The position numbers and the translations under genes were made by a program. Of a stretch of DNA of 64,000 nucleotides, positions 17,975 through 27,350 are shown in pieces; the first letter of the stretch is position 1; each line of letters starts with the position of its first letter. The stretch spans positions 83,940 through 147,939 of the forward strand of contig NZ_KE386850.1 in the NCBI RefSeq assembly GCF_000429125.1. The letters are read 5' to 3'. Source of the stretch: Aequorivita capsosiphonis DSM 23843. Its GTDB lineage: Bacteria; Bacteroidota; Bacteroidia; Flavobacteriales; Flavobacteriaceae. Below the pieces are notes generated by a model. That model saw only the letters and a program-made list of their open reading frames with translations. It made no database searches and was not told the DNA's origin.

Positions 17975-19270
17975 ATGAGTACACAAAACAATTTCGCAAC
18001 AAACTTGTTGCACGCAGGACACGATGTAACCGCTACCGGAGGCACCCGAGCGGTGCCAATTTACCAAACTTCAAGTTACGTTTTTAAAAACAGCGACCAC
18101 GCTGCAAACGTGTTCAATCTTTCGGAGCCCGGATTTATCTATTCACGCCTAAACAATCCAACTTGTGATATTTTGGAAAAACGTTTGGCAGCTTTGGAAG
18201 GAGGTATCGGTGCCGTTACTACAGCCTCTGGCGCATCTGCTATTTCCACTGCATTGTTGACATTACTTCGCGCTGGCGATCACATTGTAGCATCCAGCAG
18301 TTTATATGGCGGAACTTTCAATTTACTGAATGTTACTTTACCGCGTTTGGGAATTACAACCACGTTTGTAGACGGTTCCGATCCCGAGAATTTTGGAAAA
18401 GCCGTTAAAGAAAATACCCGCGCCATTTTTATCGAATCTCTTGGAAACCCGAAGTTGGACGTTTTGGATATTGAAGGAATTGCCACTGAAGCGAAAGAAA
18501 ATAAAATTCCGCTAATTGTTGACAATACAGTCGCTTCGCCCGCTTTGTTGAATCCAATTGCTTATGGTGCAAACATTGTAATCCATTCGCTTACAAAGTA
18601 CATCAACGGAAACGGTACAACTCTTGGCGGCGCAATTATTGACGCTGGCAATTTTGATTGGACCAATGGAAAATTCCCTGAATTCACCGAACCTTCCGCT
18701 GGCTATCACGGACTGGTTTATTCCGAAGTCTTAAAGGGAGCCGCTTTCATCGCAAAAGTACGTCTTGAAGGACTTCGCGATTTTGGTGCGGCATTGAGTC
18801 CGTTTAGTGCTTTTCAAATTATTCAAGGTTTAGAGACTTTGGAAATTCGAATTAAAAAACACAGTGAAAACGCCTTGAAATTCGCTAAATGGCTTCAGGG
18901 TCGTGAAGAAGTGGCTTGGGTAAATTATCCTGGTTTAGAAGATAATCCATATTTCAGCGTTGCGCAAAAATACCTTCCCGAAGGACAAAGCGGTCTGGTT
19001 ACTTTCGGTGTTAAAGGTGGTTTTGAAACTGCTAAAAAAGTAGTTGATAACGTGAAATTATTTTCACTTCTGGCAAATATCGGAGATACAAAATCCCTGA
19101 TAATTCATCCCGCAAGTACTACGCACCAACAATTGAGTGAAACTGCTCAAGCTGCCGCAGGTGTGAGTCAGGATTTGATACGGCTTTCTATCGGACTAGA
19201 AAATATTGAAGATCTAACTTCAGATTTGGAACAAGCTTTCAAAAGTGTTTTTAAGGAACAGCTGGTTTAA
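17975..19270 (+). CDS. metY: O-acetylhomoserine sulfhydrylase (PLP)
   Basis: 431 residues of the Cys/Met-metabolism PLP family. It makes homocysteine from O-acetylhomoserine and sulfide. Signs are TNLLHAGHD at the N-terminus, YQTSSYVF, SRLNNPTCDILEKRLAALEGG, the PLP Lys208 in HSLTKYINGNGTTLGG, and a C-terminal HPASTTHQQLS with LIRLSIGLENIEDL. The length and the long GYHGLVYSE region fit MetY rather than cystathionine enzymes. It is controlled by the SAM riboswitch and leads the metY-metX-hom run. Confidence 0.95.
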   Translation: MSTQNNFATNLLHAGHDVTATGGTRAVPIYQTSSYVFKNSDHAANVFNLSEPGFIYSRLNNPTCDILEKRLAALEGGIGAVTTASGASAISTALLTLLRAGDHIVASSSLYGGTFNLLNVTLPRLGITTTFVDGSDPENFGKAVKENTRAIFIESLGNPKLDVLDIEGIATEAKENKIPLIVDNTVASPALLNPIAYGANIVIHSLTKYINGNGTTLGGAIIDAGNFDWTNGKFPEFTEPSAGYHGLVYSEVLKGAAFIAKVRLEGLRDFGAALSPFSAFQIIQGLETLEIRIKKHSENALKFAKWLQGREEVAWVNYPGLEDNPYFSVAQKYLPEGQSGLVTFGVKGGFETAKKVVDNVKLFSLLANIGDTKSLIIHPASTTHQQLSETAQAAAGVSQDLIRLSIGLENIEDLTSDLEQAFKSVFKEQLV

Positions 19271-19281
19271 TATAGAATTTT

Positions 19282-19328
19282 GTCTCACGTCTCATCTCTA
19301 AAAAAATGTCTCACATCTCAAGTCTAAC
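19282..19328. repeat. Heptamer-periodic spacer (GTCTCAC type) overlapping the metX start
   Basis: GTCTCAC, GTCTCAT, then after a short gap GTCTCAC, ATCTCAA, GTCTAAC. The last units lie within the first codons of the gene at 19306. Confidence 0.65.
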
Positions 19329-20334
19329 AATACCAGATTACACCACCCAAAGTGGCTTCCAATTCAAAAATCTACCATTAACTTATCAAATTTTTGGGAA
19401 GGAATTGGGTACGGCTCCCGTGGTTTTGGTAACGCACGCGCTTACTGGAAACAGCAATGTATGTGGCGAAAATGGCTGGTGGAAATCTTTGATTGACTCT
19501 GAAAAGTGCATTGATCTTGATCGATATACCATTCTTTCTTTCAATGTTCCGGGAAATGGCTGCGATGGTTTTCTAATTGAAAATTACGAAGACATTAGTA
19601 TTTATGATGTGGCACAATGGTTTTTGATTGGGTTGGAACAACTTGAAATACCGTCGGTTTTTACGGCAATCGGCGGTTCATTAGGGGGAAGCATTCTTTG
19701 GCAAATGGCAGTTTTGAAACCTAATCTGTTTCAGAATTTTATTCCTATTGCAACTGATTGGAAAGCTACAGATTGGGTAATCGCTCAATGTAGAGTCCAA
19801 AAGCAGATTTTAAATAATTCTGAAAATCCTGTTCACGATGCTCGTGTTCATGCAATGACTTTCTATAGAACGCCGCAATCTTTTAAGCAGAAATTTAATA
19901 GAAGTTTGAAGCAACTTGAGAATATTTATAATGTAGAAAGTTGGTTGCTTTATCACGGCGAAACATTGAATAAGCGCTTTAAGTTACAAGCCTATAAATT
20001 GATGAATCACTTACTGATGACCGCAGATTTTGAGACCGAAAATCACTTTTATGATTTAGCCTCAAAAATTGAAGGAAATATCTACTTAATAGGAATCGAT
20101 AGCGATGGATTTTATTTAAATGAAGAGATAAAAGAGACTTATTCATTATTAAAACCTAGAAAAAACAACGTGCATTTTGCCGAAATAAATTCCATTCACG
20201 GACACGATGCATTTTTAATAGAATATAAACAATTGGCGGGAATTCTGAACCCCATTTTTAATTCAGAAATCGTACCTGCTGATTGGCAGGAAATTACAAA
20301 AACAACAGAATATGAGCACGCAAGTATTAGATAA
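19306..20334 (+). CDS. metX: Homoserine O-acetyltransferase-like alpha/beta hydrolase
   Basis: 342 residues. The MetX pattern is visible: VVLVTHALTGNSN, ENGWWKSLI, the nucleophile Ser125 in GGSLGGSILWQMA, the acid in IGIDSDGFY, and the catalytic His in SIHGHDAFLIEY. It transfers an acetyl group to homoserine and supplies MetY, the gene before it (35-bp gap). It overlaps hom by 23 bp, suggesting translational coupling. The start lies in heptamer-repeat DNA, so the first residues (MSHISSL) may be repeat-derived. The acyl group (acetyl or succinyl) is inferred from the partner MetY. Confidence 0.9.
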   Translation: MSHISSLTIPDYTTQSGFQFKNLPLTYQIFGKELGTAPVVLVTHALTGNSNVCGENGWWKSLIDSEKCIDLDRYTILSFNVPGNGCDGFLIENYEDISIYDVAQWFLIGLEQLEIPSVFTAIGGSLGGSILWQMAVLKPNLFQNFIPIATDWKATDWVIAQCRVQKQILNNSENPVHDARVHAMTFYRTPQSFKQKFNRSLKQLENIYNVESWLLYHGETLNKRFKLQAYKLMNHLLMTADFETENHFYDLASKIEGNIYLIGIDSDGFYLNEEIKETYSLLKPRKNNVHFAEINSIHGHDAFLIEYKQLAGILNPIFNSEIVPADWQEITKTTEYEHASIR

Positions 20335-21454
20335 TCCGGTTTTAAGCCGAATTGACTTAAATAATATAAAAAAGAAAAAAATAAACATCGCCATTTTCGG
20401 TCACGGAAATGTGGGCAGGCATCTGGTAGATCAAATAATCTCTTCAAAGGAGGAAATCTCAAGAAGACGCGATTTAGACTTGAATATTTTCGCGATTGCA
20501 AATTCAAAAACCGTGTTGCTTCAGCAAAAGGGGTTAAAGAAAGATTGGCTGGAAGAAAAGGCCGAATCTGGACAGTCGTATAATGTGCAGGAAGTAATCT
20601 CTTTTGCTAAAACCAAAAACCTTCAAAACCTGATTTTGGTAGATAACACTGCGGATGCTGACTTTGTCCACAATTATTCAACTTTTGTTGAAAACGGGTT
20701 TCACTTGGTTTCTTCCAATAAAATCGCCAACACTTTGGATTTGGGATTCTATAAGGATCTTCGCGAAAAACTGACTTTAAAAAAACGTCAGTATTTATAT
20801 GAAACAAATGTTGGCGCAGGGCTTCCGTTGATAGATACGATCAAGCTTTTACACCTTTCGGGAGAAAACATTACACGGATTCGAGGTGTGTTTTCAGGAT
20901 CTTTGAGTTATATTTTTAATACTTTTTCTGCAGAAGATAGATCGTTTAGTTCCGTTTTAAGAACTGCAATTGATAAAGGATTTACAGAGCCAGACCCGCG
21001 CGAAGACCTTTGTGGTAATGACGTTGGACGCAAATTGCTTATCTTGGCTCGTGAATTGGATTTGCACAATGAGTTAGCAGATATTTCCATTCAAAACTTG
21101 ATTCCAAAAGATTTACGCAATGTTTCCAAAGAGGAGTTTTTGGAGCGTTTAAAGGAATTGGACGTTCCATTTCAAATCAAAAAGAAGAACCAAGCAAAGG
21201 ACTCTGTTTTTCGCTATGTTGCAGATTTGCACGGCGATTTGTCTAAAGAAACAGGTGCGCTTTTAGATGTTTGTTTAGTGTCTGTTCCAAAAAACAGTAT
21301 GTTGGGCGCTTTAAAAGGTAGCGATTCTATTTTTGAAATATACACTGAATGTTATGGCGATAATCCAATCGTTATCCAAGGAGCCGGCGCGGGAGCAGCG
21401 GTTACTGCTCGCGGAGTGTTTGGAGATATTTTGAGAATAAGCGACAAAGATTAA
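20312..21454 (+). CDS. hom: Homoserine dehydrogenase (no aspartokinase domain)
   Basis: 380 residues. The NAD(P)-binding motif FGHGNVGRHLVDQI starts near residue 29; VDNTADADFV, VSSNKIAN, YETNVGAGLPLIDT, RGVFSGSLSYIFNTF and FTEPDPREDLCGNDVGRK follow, all characteristic of the dehydrogenase part of ThrA/MetL. It reduces aspartate semialdehyde to homoserine. The aspartokinase half is absent and the protein starts with a short leader. Placement after metX makes it a methionine-dedicated homoserine source. Confidence 0.94.
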   Translation: MSTQVLDNPVLSRIDLNNIKKKKINIAIFGHGNVGRHLVDQIISSKEEISRRRDLDLNIFAIANSKTVLLQQKGLKKDWLEEKAESGQSYNVQEVISFAKTKNLQNLILVDNTADADFVHNYSTFVENGFHLVSSNKIANTLDLGFYKDLREKLTLKKRQYLYETNVGAGLPLIDTIKLLHLSGENITRIRGVFSGSLSYIFNTFSAEDRSFSSVLRTAIDKGFTEPDPREDLCGNDVGRKLLILARELDLHNELADISIQNLIPKDLRNVSKEEFLERLKELDVPFQIKKKNQAKDSVFRYVADLHGDLSKETGALLDVCLVSVPKNSMLGALKGSDSIFEIYTECYGDNPIVIQGAGAGAAVTARGVFGDILRISDKD

Positions 21455-21462
21455 AACAAATG

Positions 21463-21565
21463 AGACTTAAGACCGCTGCGCTATAGGACGTAAGACATAA
21501 GACAAGAAAATTTAAAAATATTAATTAGTCCTACGTCTTATGTCCTACCGTCTTAGGTCATTTTT
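21463..21565. repeat. Heptamer-periodic hairpin (GACATAA type)
   Basis: GACATAAGAC (21494-21503) pairs exactly with GTCTTATGTC (21535-21544); further GACTTAAGACC and GTCTTAGGTC units flank it. The unit GAC-nTAA has a 7-bp period. The region lies between hom and the OsmC gene. Confidence 0.85.
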
Positions 21566-21632
21566 TTAATGGACGCTCTATACATTACCGTTCTACGTCA
21601 TTCCAAAAATAATTTTAAAAAAACATATAACT

Positions 21633-22067
21633 ATGAAAGTTAACTTAGAAAGAAAAAACGACAAGTATCTATTTGAAGCCAAAGGCGCATCTGGTGTTCC
21701 AGTCTTAATAGATAATAAAACCGACGAAGCTTCAAGAGGAGCAAGTCCAATGGAATTAATATTAATGGGCGTTGGGGGTTGTAGCGCCATAGATGTTGTT
21801 TCAATATTAAAAAAGCAACGTCAGGAAATTACTTCCTATAAAATGGAAGTGGAAGGCCAAAGAAAAGATACCGGGGATGCAAAACCTTTTGAAGCAATTC
21901 ACGTAAACCTTCATCTGGAAGGTGAAATTGATGAAGCAAAAGCTATCCGTGCAGCAGCTTTGAGTTTTGAGAAATACTGCTCTGTTTCAATAACAATGCA
22001 GGCTTCGGTAAAAGTTACGTATAGTATTGTTCTCAACGGAAAGTCTTTAAATGTATTGGATATATAA
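21633..22067 (+). CDS. OsmC-family protein
   Basis: 144 residues. The two redox cysteines of OsmC/Ohr-type peroxidases are present: Cys50 in GVGGCSAIDVVSIL and Cys116 in FEKYCSVSITM. The N-terminal beta strands KVNLERKNDKYLFEAKG and the SPMELILMGVGG segment are typical of the YhfA-like OsmC group. It may reduce organic hydroperoxides in the cytosol. It lies between hom and metH in the methionine region, separated on both sides by repeat-rich spacers, so operon membership is uncertain. Confidence 0.92.
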   Translation: MKVNLERKNDKYLFEAKGASGVPVLIDNKTDEASRGASPMELILMGVGGCSAIDVVSILKKQRQEITSYKMEVEGQRKDTGDAKPFEAIHVNLHLEGEIDEAKAIRAAALSFEKYCSVSITMQASVKVTYSIVLNGKSLNVLDI

Positions 22068-22097
22068 GAAAAGACCTAAGACTTAAGACCGCTGGCT

Positions 22098-22146
22098 CCT
22101 CCGCTAGCCTACTACGCCGAAGTGGCTACGAAGGCCGTAAAGCTTC
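22098..22146 (+). repeat. 49-bp dispersed repeat, copy 1
   Basis: The 49 bases are an exact match to the reverse complement of 50347-50395. They include CTAGCCTACTACGCCGAAG and GGCTACGAAGGCCGTAAAGC. Confidence 0.95.
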
Positions 22147-22243
22147 TGAGGCACGCGGACGCTTTAAGACGTAAGACGCTGACTCGGGTCCGTCTGAGAT
22201 TGCGAACCTTATCTACCCTTACCTTTATGAAAGCGCCCTTTTT

Positions 22244-22306
22244 CTTTGCGAACTCTGCGCCTCAGCGGTGAGCTTTTTACCGCCAAGGCGCAAAGAACGC
22301 AGAGTT
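22244..22306. repeat. Palindromic repeat with 26-nt arms (family B), copy 2
   Basis: Arms begin CTTTGCGAACTCTGCG and ACCGCCAAGGCGCAAAG and pair imperfectly around a short T-rich loop. It aligns with 9393-9453 and 24463-24524. Confidence 0.85.
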
Positions 22307-22422
22307 TTAAGAGTTTTTAATTTAGTTAGACAATGGACAAAAAATTAGTCCTACGTCATCCTGATAAATAAAAAACAGAGATCTTTTGGAATACCTTATA
22401 GTTCTATCAAAATATCAAAACA

Positions 22423-23436
22423 ATGAATACAATTCAAAAAGCATTACAAGACCGAATACTAATCCTTGATGGTGCAATGGGCACGATGTTGCAGCGTTAT
22501 AAATTTTCAGAGGAAGATTTTCGTGGCGAGCGCTTTAAAGATTTTCATAAATCGGTGAAAGGGAACAACGATTTAATTTCACTTACACAACCGCAGGCAA
22601 TCGCTGAAATTCATTCAAAATACTTTGCGGCTGGCGCTGATATTGCAGAAACCAATACGTTCTCTAGCACCACGATAGCAATGGCAGATTATGATATGCA
22701 GGATTTGGTTTACGAATTAAATTACGAATCCGCCAGAATCGCAAAAAAAGTAGCTGAGGAATTCACGAAAAAGGAACCGAACAAACCTCGTTTTGTAGCC
22801 GGTGCAATGGGCCCTACCAACAAAACGGCAAGTATGAGTCCTGATGTAAACGATCCTGGGTTTCGTGCTATTTCCTTTGAGCAATTACGGGTTGCATACA
22901 GACAACAAGCTGAAGCTTTGATTGATGGTGGCGTGGATCTTCTCTTGGTTGAAACCATTTTTGATACGTTGAACGCCAAAGCAGCACTTTTTGCAATTGA
23001 CGAAATAAAGGAAGAGCGAAACCTCGATATCCCGATAATGATAAGCGGAACAATAACCGATGCTTCGGGAAGAACCCTTTCTGGACAAACGGCCGAAGCA
23101 TTTTTGATTTCAATTTCACATATTCCACTGTTGAGCGTAGGTTTCAATTGTGCTTTGGGCGCCAAACAACTCACGCCCCATTTGGAAGTGATAGCAAACC
23201 GCACCAATCTTGCCGTGAGCGCCTATCCAAATGCCGGATTACCAAACGCTTTTGGAGAATATGATGAAAGTCCGGCGCAAATGGCAGAGCAGGTAAAAGA
23301 ATATTTAGAAAAGCAGTTGGTAAACATAATCGGTGGATGTTGCGGTACAACCCCCGAACATATAAAAGCCATTGCGGAAATCGCTTCCCAATATAAACCA
23401 AGATCTGTTTTTCAAACTAAAAATCTAGCAGTATGA
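22423..23436 (+). CDS. metH: Methionine synthase, homocysteine-binding module (split MetH, part 1)
   Basis: 337 residues covering only the N-terminal homocysteine methyltransferase barrel of MetH. ILDGAMGTMLQRYKFSEEDF opens the domain; zinc ligands are Cys in SVGFNCALGAKQL and the Cys pair in IIGGCCGTTPEHI. It activates homocysteine for methylation by the B12 module encoded at 24538. Splitting of MetH at this domain boundary is known in Bacteroidota. The stop overlaps the start of the dehydratase gene (ATGA). The protein is complete for its domain, so this is not a frameshift. Confidence 0.95.
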   Translation: MNTIQKALQDRILILDGAMGTMLQRYKFSEEDFRGERFKDFHKSVKGNNDLISLTQPQAIAEIHSKYFAAGADIAETNTFSSTTIAMADYDMQDLVYELNYESARIAKKVAEEFTKKEPNKPRFVAGAMGPTNKTASMSPDVNDPGFRAISFEQLRVAYRQQAEALIDGGVDLLLVETIFDTLNAKAALFAIDEIKEERNLDIPIMISGTITDASGRTLSGQTAEAFLISISHIPLLSVGFNCALGAKQLTPHLEVIANRTNLAVSAYPNAGLPNAFGEYDESPAQMAEQVKEYLEKQLVNIIGGCCGTTPEHIKAIAEIASQYKPRSVFQTKNLAV

Positions 23437-24374
23437 TTCCCACAAAAAGAGAAGTTGAAGCAGCTTGTAACCGCGTAAAACCTTATGTTCACAATACTCC
23501 GGTTTTAAAATCATCTTATTTAAATGAACTTTCTGGCGCCGAAATTTTCTTTAAATGTGAGAACTTTCAAAAAATGGGAGCTTTTAAAATGCGTGGCGCA
23601 ACAAATGCTATTTTACAGCTTTCCGAAGCCCAGAAAAGGGCCGGAGTTGTAACACATTCCTCAGGAAATTTTGCGCAAGCCTTGTCCTTAGCGGCGAGAA
23701 ATCTGGGTGTAAAAGCGTACATCGTAATGCCTGAAAATGCACCGCAAGTAAAGAAAGATGCTGTTAAAGGTTACGGTGGGATTATTACTGAATCGGAATC
23801 CACGTCAACCGCTCGTGAACAAGAAGCTGAGCGAATCCAAAAAGAAACTGGGGCAACTTTTATTCATCCGTCCAACGATAAAAATGTGATTCTTGGCAAT
23901 GCAACTTCGGCAGCAGAATTGCTTGAATCGCATCCCGATTTAGATTATGTTTTTACTCCTGTTGGTGGCGGCGGATTACTTGCTGGAACTTCACTTTCAG
24001 TAAAGTATTTCGGTGCTAGTTGTAAAACTATTGGAGGTGAACCTTTTGAAGTTGATGATGCTTTCCGAAGTCTTCAATCTGGAAAAATAGAATTAAACGA
24101 CACTGCAAACACCATTGCCGACGGGTTAAAAACCTTCCTGGGCGATATCAATTTTCCAATAATAAGAGAATTGGTTTCAGAAATAATTAGGGTTGAAGAA
24201 ACTGAAATTATTGCGGCAATGAAACTCATTTGGGAACGGATGAAAATAATTGTAGAGCCTAGTAGCGCGGTCGCCTTAGCAGCTTTACTTCGAGATAAAG
24301 AAAGATTTAAAAATAAAAAAGTAGGAATAATCCTTTCCGGTGGAAATGTGGATTTGAAGAATTTACCGTTTTGA
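23433..24374 (+). CDS. PLP-dependent threonine/serine dehydratase or serine racemase-like enzyme
   Basis: 313 residues, fold type II PLP family. Lys52 in GAFKMRGATNAI binds PLP; SSGNFAQALSLAA and the tetraglycine-type VGGGGLLAG loop hold the cofactor phosphate, and SGGNVD closes the domain. There is no C-terminal ACT regulatory domain, so it is the catabolic/racemase-like type rather than biosynthetic IlvA. It overlaps metH part 1 by 4 bp and lies between the two metH genes. It could remove or isomerise serine or threonine, which feed one-carbon units or compete with methionine synthesis. Substrate not determinable here. Confidence 0.9.
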   Translation: MIPTKREVEAACNRVKPYVHNTPVLKSSYLNELSGAEIFFKCENFQKMGAFKMRGATNAILQLSEAQKRAGVVTHSSGNFAQALSLAARNLGVKAYIVMPENAPQVKKDAVKGYGGIITESESTSTAREQEAERIQKETGATFIHPSNDKNVILGNATSAAELLESHPDLDYVFTPVGGGGLLAGTSLSVKYFGASCKTIGGEPFEVDDAFRSLQSGKIELNDTANTIADGLKTFLGDINFPIIRELVSEIIRVEETEIIAAMKLIWERMKIIVEPSSAVALAALLRDKERFKNKKVGIILSGGNVDLKNLPF

Positions 24375-24424
24375 CCCCCAGCTTCTAGAGGGGAACTTCA
24401 AATAGTCCCTTTAGGGTTGGGTAA
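24374..24424. repeat. C/G-rich repeat (family C)
   Basis: ACCCCCAGCTTCTAGAGGGGA followed by a TCCCTTTAGGGTTGGG part. It directly follows the dehydratase stop codon. Confidence 0.6.
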
Positions 24425-24462
24425 TAAAGAAAATTGGTCTTATAGAAATTACCATTCTAAAA

Positions 24463-24524
24463 CTTTGCGTTATCTGCGCCTTTGCGGTGGAATAATTTAC
24501 CGGAAAGGTGCAAAGAACGCAGAG
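24463..24524. repeat. Palindromic repeat with 26-nt arms (family B), copy 3
   Basis: Arms start CTTTGCGTTATCTGCG and ACCGGAAAGGTGCAAAG. It ends 13 bp before the ATG of metH part 2, so the hairpin lies next to the translation start. Confidence 0.85.
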
Positions 24525-24537
24525 AGAAAAATATACA

Positions 24538-27264
24538 ATGAAAAACAAAAATTATCTAAAATTATCAGGCTTAGAGCCGCTTATCATAACTCCTGAAAGC
24601 AATTTCATAAACGTGGGAGAGCGCACTAATGTTGCTGGTTCAAAGAAATTCCTTCGGCTTATAAAAGACAGAAATTTTGAAGAAGCCCTTTCCGTGGCTC
24701 GGGAGCAGGTTGAAAATGGCGCGCAGATCATCGACATAAATATGGACGATGGATTGATTGATGGGAAAGAGGCGATGGTGAAATTCCTGAATCTCGTAAT
24801 TGCAGAACCGGATATTTCTCGAGTTCCAATTATGATCGATAGTTCTAAGTGGGAAATAATTGAAGCCGGATTACAGGTGGTGCAAGGCAAATGTGTGGTG
24901 AATTCTATTAGTTTAAAAGAGGGTGAAGAGGAATTCATCCATCACGCAAAATTGATAAGGCGCTATGGCGCTGCTGTGATTGTAATGGCTTTTGATGAAA
25001 CAGGACAAGCTGATAATCTTAAACGCAGAATTGAAATCGCCAAGCGTTCGTATGATATTTTGGTGAATCAAGTGAAATTTGCGCCAGAAGATATCATTTT
25101 CGATTTAAACATTTTTCCTATTGCAACGGGAATGGATGAACATCGAAAGAATGCAATCGATTTTATTGAGGCCACGCGTTGGGTTCGTGAAAATCTACCG
25201 TATGTGAGCGTGAGTGGTGGAGTTAGTAACGTTTCTTTTAGTTTCCGTGGGAATGACCCAGTTCGGGAGGCGATGCATTCCGTTTTTTTATATCACGCAA
25301 TTCAGGCTGGAATGAATATGGGCATTGTCAATCCTACTATGTTGGAGATTTACGATAATATTCCAAAGAATTTGTTGGAGCACGTTGAAGACGTAATGTT
25401 CGACCGCCGTGATGATGCCACAGAGCGTTTGCTGGATTTTGCCGAATCAGTAAAAGGAAGTGCGAAGGAAAGTAAAAAAGATCTTTCCTGGCGGGAGGAA
25501 CCTTTACAAAATCGAATAACTAGAGCCTTGGTAAAGGGAGTGGATGAATTCATTCTTGAAGACATTGAAGAAGCTCGCCAACTTGCCCCCAAGCCTATTG
25601 AAGTAATAGAAGTGAACCTAATGACCGGAATGAATGTGGTTGGCGATCTTTTTGGAAGTGGAAAAATGTTTTTGCCACAAGTTGTGAAGAGTGCGAGGGT
25701 GATGAAAAAAGCGGTGGCATATTTACTTCCGTTCATTGAAGAGGAGAAATTGAAGAATCCGCAAGTTGATGATTCAATAAACGCTGGCCGGATATTAATG
25801 GCTACTGTAAAAGGAGATGTTCACGACATAGGAAAAAACATTGTAGGCGTTGTTTTGGCTTGCAACAATTATGAAATCATAGACTTGGGCGTGATGGTTC
25901 CGCCAGAAAAAATAATTGCAACTGCGAAAGAACGAAATGTGGATGCCATTGGATTAAGTGGGTTGATAACGCCTTCCTTGGACGAAATGGTTTTTTTGGC
26001 AAAAGAAATGCAGCGACAAAATTTTAAGGTTCCTTTATTAATTGGAGGCGCAACAACTAGTAGAGCGCATACGGCAGTAAAAATTGATCCGGAGTACGAA
26101 TGTGCGGTTGTTCATATAAACGATGCTTCACGTGCGGTGACAGTTGTTGGAGATTTGCTTAAAAAGGAAACTTCAGGAGCTTATAAAGAAAACTTAAAAA
26201 AGGAATATGACGATTTCCGAGTAAATTTCCTAAAACGTCAAAAAGTAAAAACCTACTTGCCTATTTCAGAAGCAAGGAAAAACAAGTTTCAAATTGATTG
26301 GAAAACGTCTGAAATTACAAAACCGAAACAATTGGGTGTTCACAGCCTGAAAGATTTCGATTTAAACCTCTTACGCGATTATTTAGACTGGACCCCATTT
26401 TTTAGAAGTTGGGAGTTACACGGAAAATATCCAGGCATACTGACAGATGAAGTGGTGGGCGAACAAGCCACCGAATTGTTTGAGGAGGCGAAACAAATGC
26501 TCGATAAATTAATTTCAGAAAAACTATTAACAGCTCGTGCGGTTTTTGGAATTTTTGAAGCCAATACCGTAAATGATGATGATGTAGAAGTAAGCCTCCC
26601 AGCCCCCAAAAGGGGAGCTCATTTCACAAAGAATCTCTCAACAGTTGGGGACGGGGAGATTTTCAGAACTCTCCGCCAACAATCCCAAAAAGCAAAAGGT
26701 AAACCCAATATTGCTTTAGCAGATTTTATTGCGCCTAAGGAAACAGGAATTCAGGATTATATGGGCTGTTTCTGTGTGAGTACCGGTTTTGGAACTGCGG
26801 AATTAGCGACCAAATATGTGGAGAATCACGACGACTATAATGCTATTATGGTTAAAGCGCTGGCGGACCGCTTGGCGGAGGCTTTTGCAGAATATTTGCA
26901 CAAGCAAGTACGAACAGAATATTGGGGCTATGCTACCGAAGAAAATCTTTCTAACGAAGATCTCATTTCAGAAAAATACAAAGGAATCCGTCCCGCACCT
27001 GGGTATCCTGCTTGTCCCGATCATTTGGAGAAACAAACTATTTGGGAGCTTTTAAAAGTAAAAGAAACCATAGATGTAGAACTAACAGAAAGTATGGCTA
27101 TGTGGCCAGCGGCATCTGTTTCAGGATATTATTTTGGCAATCCGGAAGCGCGTTATTTTGGCGTTGGAAAAATTAAGACAGACCAAATTGAAGATTTCGC
27201 AAAGCGGAAAAATATGAATTTAGATGAAGCCACAAATTGGCTGAAACCAAACTTAGCCCCCTAA
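24538..27264 (+). CDS. metH: Methionine synthase, folate/B12/activation module (split MetH, part 2)
   Basis: 908 residues. Order: pterin-binding domain (about 1-280; [23 protein letters not shown]), cobalamin cap (about 320-410), B12-binding domain with the base-off motif DVHDIG (Asp427, His429, Gly432), and the SAM-dependent activation domain to the end ([27 protein letters not shown]). It moves the methyl from methyl-THF to homocysteine. ATG 24538 is chosen; the GTG at 24508 lies inside a repeat. Around residues 687-708 a family C repeat adds extra residues ([14 protein letters not shown]...), and the last residues and stop also come from such a repeat. Confidence 0.96.
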   Translation: MKNKNYLKLSGLEPLIITPESNFINVGERTNVAGSKKFLRLIKDRNFEEALSVAREQVENGAQIIDINMDDGLIDGKEAMVKFLNLVIAEPDISRVPIMIDSSKWEIIEAGLQVVQGKCVVNSISLKEGEEEFIHHAKLIRRYGAAVIVMAFDETGQADNLKRRIEIAKRSYDILVNQVKFAPEDIIFDLNIFPIATGMDEHRKNAIDFIEATRWVRENLPYVSVSGGVSNVSFSFRGNDPVREAMHSVFLYHAIQAGMNMGIVNPTMLEIYDNIPKNLLEHVEDVMFDRRDDATERLLDFAESVKGSAKESKKDLSWREEPLQNRITRALVKGVDEFILEDIEEARQLAPKPIEVIEVNLMTGMNVVGDLFGSGKMFLPQVVKSARVMKKAVAYLLPFIEEEKLKNPQVDDSINAGRILMATVKGDVHDIGKNIVGVVLACNNYEIIDLGVMVPPEKIIATAKERNVDAIGLSGLITPSLDEMVFLAKEMQRQNFKVPLLIGGATTSRAHTAVKIDPEYECAVVHINDASRAVTVVGDLLKKETSGAYKENLKKEYDDFRVNFLKRQKVKTYLPISEARKNKFQIDWKTSEITKPKQLGVHSLKDFDLNLLRDYLDWTPFFRSWELHGKYPGILTDEVVGEQATELFEEAKQMLDKLISEKLLTARAVFGIFEANTVNDDDVEVSLPAPKRGAHFTKNLSTVGDGEIFRTLRQQSQKAKGKPNIALADFIAPKETGIQDYMGCFCVSTGFGTAELATKYVENHDDYNAIMVKALADRLAEAFAEYLHKQVRTEYWGYATEENLSNEDLISEKYKGIRPAPGYPACPDHLEKQTIWELLKVKETIDVELTESMAMWPAASVSGYYFGNPEARYFGVGKIKTDQIEDFAKRKNMNLDEATNWLKPNLAP
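26595..26662. repeat. Family C repeat inside metH
   Basis: CCTCCCAGCCCCCAAAAGGGG at its 5' end and AGTTGGGGACGGGGAG toward its 3' end form the C/G-rich pattern of the intergenic copies, in frame within the activation domain just before RTLRQQS. Confidence 0.75.
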
Positions 27265-27283
27265 ATCCCCCGAAGGGGGACTT
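27254..27283. repeat. Family C repeat covering the metH stop codon
   Basis: TAGCCCCCTAAATCCCCCG then AAGGGGGACTT. The TAA stop of metH (27262-27264) lies in the repeat and the last two residues (Ala-Pro) are repeat-encoded. Confidence 0.8.
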
Positions 27284-27350
27284 TTATAAACGGAATGAAA
27301 ATAAAGATAAAATGATAAGGAAATTAAAATTCAAAAGTTTAACCGCCACT

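Larger units (their letters stand above)
22068..22422. other. 355-bp repeat-rich spacer between the OsmC gene and metH
   Basis: It contains heptamer units (CCTAAGACTTAAGACC), the 49-bp dispersed repeat (22098-22146), a family B palindrome (22244-22306) and a TTAGTCCTACGTCATCC remnant. It is nearly all repeat-derived; no cobalamin or SAM riboswitch is visible. Confidence 0.7.

Noticed and set aside
24508-24537. GTG start for metH part 2
   Set aside because: It lies within the palindromic repeat; the ATG at 24538 directly precedes the conserved region.
22423-27264. metH interrupted by a frameshift or insertion
   Set aside because: The break is at a domain border, both parts are complete, and a separate homocysteine module is known in Bacteroidota.
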